Assembly: GCA_029339505.1 (NCBI GenBank)
Contig: JAQISU010000192.1
Span: forward strand, 634,001 to 698,000
DNA length: 64,000 nucleotides
Source of the DNA: Unio delphinus
Taxonomy: Eukaryota; Mollusca; Bivalvia; Unionida; Unionidae
Reading direction: 5' to 3'
The notes below the pieces were generated by a model. That model saw only the letters and a list, made by a program, of their open reading frames with translations. It searched no databases and was not told where the DNA came from. Each line of letters begins with the position of its first letter. Within the stretch, counting starts at the first letter, position 1. A program made the translations under genes and the position numbers. Positions 38,616 through 64,000 of this stretch are shown here, piece after piece.

Positions 38616-38803
38616 TCATTGTGCTGACCCATGATGGGACATTGGAGGTAAAGAATAGCTTTTTGTCAGCATAAGATGTCTTGGTTTTTGTTCTGTGAGA
38701 AGTTTCTCAAGTTCTTCAAGTCTGCTCTGTACGTGGGCTTTCCTGTGGTAGGCCATCAATAAGTCCTTCTGTGCAGCATAGCAAGATCCTTCATGGGGTT
38801 GAC
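38616..38803 (-). CDS. MED11: MED11 exon 3 with stop codon
   Basis: The acceptor on the minus strand is AATTGTAG. The exon completes the Gly codon of STG, encodes QPHEGSCYAAQKDLLMAY, a charged helix, and the tail SYSLPPMSHHGSAQ, then TGA at 38618-38616. The tail is the part that has no counterpart in the shorter vertebrate protein. Confidence 0.93.
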
Positions 38804-41399
38804 CTACAATTATGATTATTAAATTGTTAATAGAGATCTTGTAATTTAGTCAACTTTATTGACGATATTTATAGCTTATTAATACATGGATAAATATTTC
38901 TGATATATCAATACCAGTTCCTACCGATTTGAATACATTTGTTCCAAAATAAAACTATATGTAATAAAAAAAATAAAGATTTTAATTAAATAATAACATT
39001 TAGTAAAATCTTTTTCCAACCTTATGAGTTTCATGAGGAAATGTTTTGCACTGGGAGAAACTGGTTCATGAGCTAATGCCTGCTAATAAACAGGGCTGAC
39101 AGGCAACATTTATCGCTTTTCGAAAACTGATAGCTTCTATTAAAACTTGTTCACCTTATTCATTGATAACAGATTCCTTTCTTGACATGAAGTTATTGTT
39201 TTTTTAGGTCTCTTTCTTTTTCTTTCATTTTTATCCACTTCAATATTCTCAATATTTTATTTTTTGGGTGCCAAAATGTAAATATTTTGATTCTGTGTGC
39301 CACACTTTATATGTGTGTGTCTCTCTAATTTTTGTTCTTATTGTCACCTAAGGAAGTCTTTGCTTTTGATCAAAATATAGGGAAACTTTGATTATTTTCC
39401 CAATTTATTTGTCAACTTTTATTAGTATATATGCAAATACTATAAACAATGTTCTTCATAGATTTAAAAACCTGAAGTGAATTACCCATGATTTGTAAAA
39501 CCCAGAAATTTAACTAATCCTTATCAGATGGCTAAAACAAAAGATCTTTCCAGGTTCTTCCTCCACCAATAATACTGGCCGCCATGTATAGCCTATCGTG
39601 TGTTGAAAAATGGTGTTAAACCCTACAACAATAACAAGAACAACATCTTAAGTTAAGGCTGAGTTGTGTGTGATGATGCTGTAGTTGTTGTAGGGTTTTA
39701 CTGGCAAGCTTACTCACATAACTACATTAGCTGAATCTTAGACTTGAACCCACGCAGACAGGTGAGATGGCAGTGATCTGTAACGGAGAGCGCTTTAGAT
39801 CACTCAGCCACTGTGTGTGATAAGCAGGATGCTGATGTTTATTAGCTTGTTTGTTCTCTTGTATTTCATGGGCGCCTCCATGCCAATAGCGAAATCATGT
39901 TACACAATTTGCCAAACGTCAAGTTTTCTCCTTTATTATATGGTTTCACAAATCTACACTAGACGGCACAAATGTCCTTCTAGTTGTTTTCTTCTATTTT
40001 TCCTGGAGAAAATTCTGAATATTCCGCTTTCCATTTAACATGATTAGAAGATGAATTAATTACCAAGACAAGATACAGCAACAACGGTAACATTTTGAGA
40101 TATCCAATACAGCAGATAATGACAGGCATGTTAGCCCCAAATTTTAATGAACCAATCATACTGTAGAACTGTATTCGTGTATACATGATATACATTGTCA
40201 AAATTGAACCAAGTGTCGTTCTAAACTGAAACTTACAAAGAAATTGTATTATTATATTTTTAATAAAAAACACCTGTATTCAGGTCCAAAATATGGGACG
40301 AATACGGAAAAAAACCAGGACAGTTGGCAGCTATGTCTTCTGTGTTTCCTACCTGTTGACACCTGTGTTAAATAATTAATCTGCTTCATCAGTCCCTGCT
40401 CTAGGCTTTCCAATGTTTTAATGAAGTTGGTTGTTTGAGCTTCAACAGCTTTCATCTGTGGTTTCTCTTTTGCAAGTTCTTCTAATGCCTTTCCTAAAAT
40501 TGCAAGAAACAATACTATCTTTAATTTTTGAGCATTCTTTAGCCCCTCCAATTATAAAAAAATATATTTTCCCATAATCTTAATACTTGTTCCCTAATGC
40601 AATGCATGCAAATGTTAACTTGCTTTTTATATAAAACATTTTTTTTATATAATACTTTGGTGCATATGTTTTGTCCGCATTTGGAATTGAAATTTTTGGG
40701 ATTAATGTAGCTTTAACAATTTTCCAGTGATATCGTTACGATGTCTTCAATTGTGGCAGTTCATAGTAATGTCTAGCACTGGGGCATCAGGCTGCAAACA
40801 TGTAGAATCATGTTCCACTGAGTCACATTATCCTGACTAGTTTTAACACTAACCTCTTAATGCTGATCGTCAAGCGAGGCATCTGTTAGACTAACTACCA
40901 TTTCTAAAAGTCTATGGTATGATTCGGCTTGGATTTGAACCCACCACCTTCCACATCTGAAACTGAAGCTGTAACCACTTAGGTCTGTATCAGAACACAG
41001 GCCTTCAACAGATTTAAGTAAATTATAATTTCTACCTATGGCAAGAGGGTGACATGATGAAGCTTTAATGGTAGATATTGTAGGTAAAATAAAAAGTTGA
41101 TTGTCCAATCACATTAGGATTTTTACCACATAACTGATATGATATTATGAATTTTATGCATAACAAGGACTTAAAAACATCAAAGTTCTTAAGTAAACTT
41201 CAAACCCATTCAAAACTATTTTTCCATGGTGACCATGAATTCAAAGCCTTGGAAAAACTTTGTTTATTGTTGTCTGTCAAATGAAAAACAAAATCATTTG
41301 ATTTCTTAATTGATTGTAAAGAATAAGCAATAAAATCCACAATAATTTATTATTCAAATGATAAACAAATAATTATACTTTCTGGGTGAGATAGGCCAC

Positions 41400-41442
<43 letters not shown>

Positions 41443-43074
41443 ATATTAAAAATTAGTAAATGCACCTACATTACCTCATTGACAGTCATTACAGTCATTA
41501 TTAATGGGCTTCTAGACTCACCCAAAACCTGCCCAAATCCACCACTAACACGATGTAAATCAAGTGAAACATACCCAATAACCATAAGAAGGAAAAAAGA
41601 AGTCTTTTGTCACACAGTATTAATTTTGTGCCACATATATCAGTTTTATAACAAATCAAATACATTATTTCATGCTGCGTATACATGTGACTAACTGTAA
41701 CATTATTAAACTTTATAGTTGTTATAGAGCAATGTTATTCTTAACACAAGAACGTTTATAAACTGTTGATAATAGTGTTGCATAATGTTAAACTTTTCTC
41801 AATTGATATGGCACTGATGTCCAATTATTTACTAAACAATGTGGCCACTGTCACTTGGAACATAGTGGCGGTTACTAGAAACACCGAAATACACTGAAAA
41901 ACTGAAATACACATTTATTAACATGTTCTCTCTATATATATTGGTTTCCACAAACAAATTATTATTTGCTTTTATTTGAATAATAATATAAAGCAAAATA
42001 AAATATGATTTATGTGATTTTAATACGAATTATTTACTTTTTTTCCTAGTTAATGCACAATTCATGTAACAATGTCACTAGATCGTACTTGATTTGACAG
42101 ACCTGATACTAGGTGAATTGTAGTAATACATACACAGTGTTAAAAGGACAAGTATCAAAGGTATTTACTGACATTATATTATATATTTCCTACAACATTT
42201 AACGATATCGTTTGGCACCCCGACAAAAGAGCACACGACAAAAGCGCGCCAACGAAGAGTGCAAGACAAAATAGAGCAAATAATATTAATAATTGAAAGT
42301 GTTAATTGCTTAAAATGAAGTTTTAATTAGAAATCAAAATGCATAAATTAGGTAAATGTTTTTGACTCCTTCCAGTGCTCTTTATGCATGGCTGATATGA
42401 CTTTCGATGCTTCATTTTTATCTTTATCCGGAGTGTGATTGTGTTCCAATTTTTGAGAGAATATCATCATTAACCATTTTAATCCTTCTTTTTTGCAGCA
42501 TCTCCATGATGTATTTCCATCTTTGTTTTCTTTATCTTTTCGATGTCTGTAGCCGGAGACCAATAACACTATCGTCCCCTTCTGTGACTAAGTTGTTTCC
42601 ATGTAAATTTTTGTGCAACTATCATACTATAATTCTGTATATGTTGTAAAACTCTGAACATGGTGAACTTAAATAGGAATTTGTAACTATTATACACGTC
42701 CAACAGATTCTTTGATTGAAAATCTGTTTGTACCAACGTTGTACAAGCTTCTCTACTTGATCTCTACTACTGTTATTATTATAATTTAATCGGCGCTCTT
42801 TTGGTATTGAGCTCTTTTGTCTTTTATACTTGATAGTATAGTTGCAAACATATTTCTTTTGCTCAACAATGTTTTCTTTATTTTTTTATTTAAAACTTCT
42901 ACCATTTGAAAACTTGTCTACTTGTTAGTATAATTCGACTTGTTTGTATAATATAATCGGAGCTCTTTTGGTATTGCGCTCTTTTGTCTTGCACTCATTT
43001 GTCAGGTCACCATAACATTTTGACAAATAAATAACAATTATTTCAATTTTTGTTTGAAAGGTTTCCAAATATTT

Positions 43075-43113
<39 letters not shown>

Positions 43114-45818
43114 ATTCAGTCAATTCCAGGGATTACATTTGTTCCAGAATGATCAACCTGTCCAATAAAGTACGACCAATTGACGTGTGCTATAACTATG
43201 AAAAAGTAAATAATTCGTAGCATATACTAATAATAATAATAATAATGAGGACTTTGTATAGCGCCTAATCTTCAGAAGCTCTAAGTGCTATACAACATCT
43301 ATAATGATATGACTACCATAAAGAAAATCAAATAACAAAAACCACGAAATTGGAAAACATAAAATTTGCTGAAAACATAAAGATACAAAACATTATTAGG
43401 TCTCTAAATTTGTTCCTGCAGTCGAAAAAGGTGAGTTTTAAGAGCACTCTTAAAAAGACCACCATGTCTTTGTGTCTAATTTCAATGGGCAAATTCGTTC
43501 GACATCAACAGGCCCTAGTATGCAAATGAATGTTGTCCATATGACTTCATTTTCATAGTGGGAACAATGAGTATATGATTATAAAAAGAGGAGCATTAAG
43601 TATCTTGCTGGTGTATACACTCTGGTGAATCCAGATAGGTATGTTCGACTGGAGTTTGTCAGTGAAGCATAGTACAGAGAACGAATTTTGTGTTTGATTC
43701 TGTATTTAATGAATAGCCAGTGTAGGGTACAGAGCAGTGGTGAGGTGTGCTCTGGACCATGGAGAATACTTTTTTGATTGATACTCTGCATTTGGTGGCT
43801 GGGGCATGTTTTTCAAGCAATGAACACAGGTAGTTATTGAGTTGTTCTGCTTTAGGATGTAAATAAGTTGTAAGGTTTTCTTGGATGTCATGCATGAATT
43901 TGGTTCTATTTATCATACAGAGGTTTCTCTTAGTAGCAAATAAAGGTGGAGGGTTAGGGACTGATACGTTGAGATAGCAAATAATGCTGAGGTTATCTGA
44001 TGTATGTTCATGGGATACAAGGGTGCATTGCAGAATATTTTCATCAGGTCTATAAAGAAACAGTGTAAAATGTGACTAAGGTTATGGGTGGATTGGTTAA
44101 CTGACTCTTTAAGATTGAAAACATGAATGGAATCATGGAGTTTTGATGTGTATGGGTATCCAGGACAGTCAAAGTGAAAATTGAAATCTCCAAGAATAAT
44201 TAGGTTGCCACCTATTAAATTTCCATACTCCAGAAGTTTTGGAAACTGCTTCAAAAGAGATTCAGTCAGCTTGTTTTTTCTACTAGGAGGAGGGCGGCAG
44301 TAGAGACAGAAAAAATGGAGCAACCTTTGTTGCATTGCGAGTGTTGTTTGCGCTAGTTCTAACGATATGTGACAGATATTGAAGGTTGTGATGTATTTAA
44401 GGCATTTTATCATGGGATTCTTTGTGATGACAGCAATTCCATCTCCGCGAGAATTGCGGGGGAATAAGTTGATGGAGTTAAATCCGCACTCTTGGGTTCA
44501 TCGCCTGATGCTTTTAGCAATGTTTCTGTCAGGAAAAAGACGTCAATATTCTGGTTGTTGGTAAAATAAACTATTTATGTGTGCTTTTCCAGTGATCCTA
44601 CTGATTGTTCATTGAATAATGCAATATATAGTGGTATCTTTGGGATAGCTGACACTACGGTTGACAATTTATGATGAATTTGAACCAGGTTATCAAAACT
44701 GACGGCCAAATTTTTAAATTGTTATATCTGTTACGAGCAAATGGGATATAACTGGAATTCTTCTTCCTGTTCTACGCCAGCCAGCTTTGAAACGTTTCCT
44801 ATTTTGCTTCCATTTACATTTAGGTAATGATGAATATAGTCCCAGTTCGTTTAGTCTTGAGCACAATGTAGTAAAAGCATATGACACAAATCATTTTATT
44901 TTGCTTAATATTATTATTCAAACAAAAACAAATAATAATTTGTGTGTGGAAGCCAGAAAATACAGTGAGAACATGCAAATGTCATGTGTATTTCGGTTAC
45001 ATTGTATTTCTGTGTTTTCAGTAACCCCATACTGGGTCCGTTTTGACATTCATTTGATAACCAGCACTGGAGTTTAATCCAGCACAGGAGTCTGACGTTT
45101 TATCAATAAAGTACCCTTATCAATAATACATATATATAAACATATATATATTATTCATAAGGGTATTTCATTTTGTCCTACATATCGCCGTACTTTATTG
45201 ATAAAACGTCAGACTCCTGTGAATCCAGTAAGATTTGCCTCATTTGTTTAATTTCCATCATATGTAAACTAAATGTGGCATCATTTGTTTTGTTTGTTTC
45301 TACAAAATACTAATCTTTCCAGTGTTCTCTTCTGGTTTTGGGTATGTTTGTTTAAGTTACATCACGTTTGTAGCAGAGACAACATACTTTGGTTGCATCA
45401 CGCAGCCAACCACAGACTCTTATGCAACGATCAGGCCTATAGTACAAGTCACACTAGTCCGGTATCATGAGTTAACTAAACTTTGAAAATACTTTCGATT
45501 AACATGATTTCTTAGTTTATGGACATGGTGGCGTAAATTTATTATAAAATATGAAAAAATCAATTAAAAAACCTGATAAACAAATGCAGAAACTACTGAA
45601 AAATAATTGGGATCAGAGTCATTAATTTCTCATCTCTAAATGGCCGCGGTTTTATGCCCCGATTTTAACTGTTACAGACGCATACCAACTGAGATACGAA
45701 TTTTGTTAGTCCAATAAGTAAAATACAACAAATAACCTGCAAACTGTATCGTGTTAATAATCTCTTTTTCTATATTTTCTAATTGTTGCAGACGCTCTAC
45801 TGGTCCCGATGTCGCCAT
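38616..45818 (-). CDS. MED11: Mediator of RNA polymerase II transcription subunit 11 (MED11), three exons
   Basis: The minus-strand exons 45737-45818, 40353-40493 and 38616-38803 join in phase (GT-AG introns) into 136 codons. MED11 is a head-module subunit of the Mediator complex; it pairs with MED22 in a helical bundle and contacts general transcription factors. The protein begins MATSGPVERLQQLENIEKEI, continues GKALEELAKEKPQMKAVEAQ, and has INYLTQVSTGQPHEGSCYAA, the highly conserved MED11 signature spanning the exon 2/3 junction. It is mostly helical with two coiled-coil stretches. Human MED11 has 117 residues; this protein has a 20-residue low-complexity extension after the last helix. It is transcribed away from ACADVL, its 5' neighbour. 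Confidence 0.95.
38804..40352. repeat. MED11 intron 2 with two SINE-A pieces
   Basis: 39543-39640 is a plus-strand 3' half of SINE-A (TCCTCCACCAATAATACTGG to TTAAACCCTACAACAA). 39685-39812 is a minus-strand 5' half, ending with the complement of GAGTGATCTAAAGCGCTCTC. The facing halves form a second inverted SINE-A pair. The remainder is AT-rich with no recognised gene. Confidence 0.7.
40353..40493 (-). CDS. MED11: MED11 exon 2
   Basis: 141 bp with acceptor CAATTTTAG and donor ACAG|GTAGGA on the minus strand. It encodes GKALEELAKEKPQMK, a long helix with FIKTLESLEQGLMKQINYL, and TQVST. Phases match both neighbours. Confidence 0.94.
40700..40985 (-). repeat. SINE-B copy, minus strand, in MED11 intron 1
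   Basis: Shared modules TGTCTAGCACTGGGGCATCA, AGTCACATTATCCTGACTAG and GGATTTGAACCCACC (B box complement) are present. The two flanks of the GCCNGGTGTCAGG module are partly deleted. Confidence 0.75.
40986..42213. repeat. MED11 intron 1 with (AG)n microsatellite at 41403-41439
   Basis: About 36 bp of AG. The rest is AT-rich intron without recognised families. Confidence 0.7.
42214..43012 (-). mobile_element. MULE-like DNA element with FLYWCH-type finger remnant
   Basis: The left end (GGCACCCCGACAAAAGAGCA) and the reversed right end (GGTGACCTGACAAATGAGTG) are inverted and made of short sub-repeats such as AGTGCAAGACAAAA, CAAAAGAGC and GCGC. A second right-end-like block lies at 42790-42830. 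The minus strand inside (42569-42360) reads VSGYRHRKDKENKDGNTSWR, CC, and LEHNHTPDK, the C-x-C and H-x-H core of a FLYWCH finger, as found at the start of some MULE transposases. About 0.8 kb, so without a transposase catalytic domain. The exact ends and target duplication are not settled. Confidence 0.65.
42360..42569 (-). pseudogene. FLYWCH-type zinc finger fragment
   Basis: The 73-residue frame holds GYRHRKDKENKDGNTSWRCC and EHNHTPD. The W-R-C and H-N-H residues match the FLYWCH pattern; the segment between is disturbed. It is cut off from any catalytic domain and is probably non-functional. Confidence 0.6.
43075..43110. repeat. (CA)n microsatellite
   Basis: About 36 bp of CA dinucleotide between the MULE-like element and the LINE tail. 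Confidence 0.9.
43215..44560 (-). mobile_element. CR1/L2-like LINE, internally deleted, minus strand
   Basis: Minus strand: GDGIAVITKNPM, LYCRPPPSRKNKLTE, then LIILGDFNFHFDCPGYPYTS (endonuclease GDFN motif), then after a jump LCTLHWLFIKYRIKHKIRSL and IEIRHKDM and KSALKTHLFRLQEQ, the end of the reverse transcriptase. The catalytic RT core is missing, so about 1.5-2 kb was deleted. The 3' end has TTAGGCGCTATACAAAGTCC followed by an (ATT)n tail, typical of this group. Stops and frameshifts occur. Confidence 0.8.
43913..44450 (-). pseudogene. LINE endonuclease domain fragment
   Basis: The open frame keeps GNLIILGDFNFHFDCPGYPY, with the conserved G-D-F-N of apurinic-type endonucleases, and the substrate-loop region PPPSRKN before it. 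The final SDHH motif is degraded (QITSALFAIS). Not functional. Confidence 0.7.
45083..45221. mobile_element. 139-bp MITE with perfect 32-bp inverted ends
   Basis: 45083-45114 (CACAGGAGTCTGACGTTTTA on to AAAGTAC) is the exact reverse complement of 45190-45221. Inside, CCTTATCAATAATA and TATTATTCATAAGGGTA form a second imperfect pair. The element is bounded by AATCCAG at 45076-45082 and 45222-45228, a probable 7-bp target duplication. It lies in MED11 intron 1. The superfamily is not clear. Confidence 0.85.
45229..45736. other. MED11 intron 1, promoter-proximal part
   Basis: No repeat recognised. A CpG-containing GGCCGCGG lies at about 45642, unusual for this AT-rich intron. Confidence 0.4.
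45737..45818 (-). CDS. MED11: MED11 exon 1 with start codon
   Basis: The ATG is at 45818-45816, and MATSGPVERLQQLENIEKEI is in the expected position relative to the family. The donor is GCAG|GTTATT. The one base left over joins exon 2 to make the Gly of FAGKAL. Confidence 0.93.
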
Positions 45819-46187
45819 CTTTGATAATCTTTGTCATCCAACACCAGCACAGGATCAAGCGCTTCAAGCCGTATCAGGGATGACTCAAAATGAAATACAT
45901 AACTATTGTAAAAGAATATAAATGCTGGTGACTTTCTATTTGATGTTTTCTAAAAGATACATTTTTCCAATTTAAACAGTGGGGATTGCAAATAACAGCT
46001 TAGGTATTGCATTATAGGCAAAAATGCAATTAATATGTATAATTGTTTGGAGATACTTTCCGCTGAAACGGAAGTTACGTAAGACAATAGTCCTATGCTA
46101 GGCACGCGCAGTTAGATCCAGAAAAACCATCGTGACAGCTTGGTATTCTGCCCATCAGAAGCATCACTAAGAATAATTCATTTAAAA
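45819..46187. promoter_or_regulatory. Probable bidirectional promoter of MED11 and ACADVL
   Basis: Only 369 bp separate the two divergent start codons, so both promoters and 5' UTRs must fit here unless non-coding first exons exist. Candidate sites: TGACTCA (AP-1 type) at 45881-45887; an inverted ETS-like pair TTTCCG/CGGAAG at about 46058-46074; the palindrome TTACGTAA (bZIP type) at 46075-46082. A GGCACGCGCAG stretch lies near 46100. No clear TATA box suits either gene. Confidence 0.6.
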
Positions 46188-63593
<17,406 letters not shown>

Positions 63594-64000
63594 GTAAGTG
63601 GACATTTGTGTCAATACACATAGGCCTATATACAAGTATGATCAGTGTTAAAGTTGAGGTCTATGGCAGATACAAAAAGACTAACATACAGTTAGGATAG
63701 GTGTCAAAGTAAGTTGAGGTCTGTGCCAGATGCTCAGATATACTATATACTACAGAAGCTGATGTGGGAATTTTATTTTTGATATATTTACAACAGGGAT
63801 GGAATCTTTATGGTTTTAGATGGAGTTCTGATTTTTTATTTCAGACCATAGCTTTTTTTTTGGTTAAAATTTATGATGGACGTTTTATCCATTTGTAATA
63901 AATAATCTGAATATTTTTCTTAGATATATTTTGAATGGGAAAGAAAGTAACAAAACAGCAAGACTCTATATAATAGAAGTTAACCATACACATGTGAATT
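63594..64000. other. ACADVL intron 9, incomplete
   Basis: Contains a partial duplicate of the exon 9 donor region at about 63640-63735 (GGTGTCAAAGTAAGT, and GTTGAGGTCTATGGCAGAT twice). The intron continues past the window. Confidence 0.55.

Noticed and set aside
43579..43916. Small minus-strand frames as host genes
   Set aside because: They match the ends of a LINE endonuclease and reverse transcriptase in family order and are broken.
45273..45470. 65-residue open frame near MED11 exon 1
   Set aside because: It is in MED11 intron 1, without recognisable motifs or splice support.

Overview
This is AT-rich animal nuclear DNA with spliced genes, long introns and many transposable elements. The gene set, the DIRS-type retrotransposon, a mollusc-like mix of LINEs and two tRNA-derived SINE families suggest a lophotrochozoan, most likely a bivalve mollusc. 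The species is an inference; the sequence does not name it.

Three protein-coding genes can be built exon by exon with matching splice phases. (1) XRRA1 (+ strand, about 545-34224): the last nine coding exons, 511 residues, of a leucine-rich-repeat protein whose 5' part lies before the window; a poly(A) signal follows at 34719. (2) MED11 (- strand, 45818-38616): all three coding exons of Mediator subunit 11, 136 residues. (3) ACADVL (+ strand, from 46188 past the window end): the first nine coding exons of mitochondrial very-long-chain acyl-CoA dehydrogenase, 269 residues. XRRA1 and MED11 converge; MED11 and ACADVL diverge from a 369-bp intergenic region that probably holds both promoters.

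Mobile DNA dominates the rest. XRRA1 intron 5 (between its fifth and sixth exons here) holds a roughly 7.2-kb DIRS-like tyrosine-recombinase retrotransposon (about 13608-20803) with inverted terminal repeats and an internal complementary region. It sits inside the reverse transcriptase of a decayed LINE whose two halves lie in opposite orientations (12783-23095). Earlier in XRRA1, a 2.5-kb pogo-like DNA transposon (6560-9074) interrupts a minisatellite. MED11 intron 1 holds a MULE-like element with a FLYWCH-type finger, a CR1/L2-like LINE fragment and a 139-bp MITE with perfect 32-bp inverted ends. ACADVL introns hold a hAT-like element (52504-54458), a DIRS tail (about 57260-57592) and a zinc-finger DNA element (61406-62515) inserted in a SINE.

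Two SINE families (here SINE-A and SINE-B) recur through all introns and intergenic DNA, with a third unclassified dispersed repeat (family C). Minisatellites at 4137-4815, 5775-6557/9075-9520, 14050-14870, 15290-15840 and 29570-29790, and several microsatellites, make up much of the remaining structured sequence. Everything else appears to be ordinary AT-rich intron or intergenic DNA.
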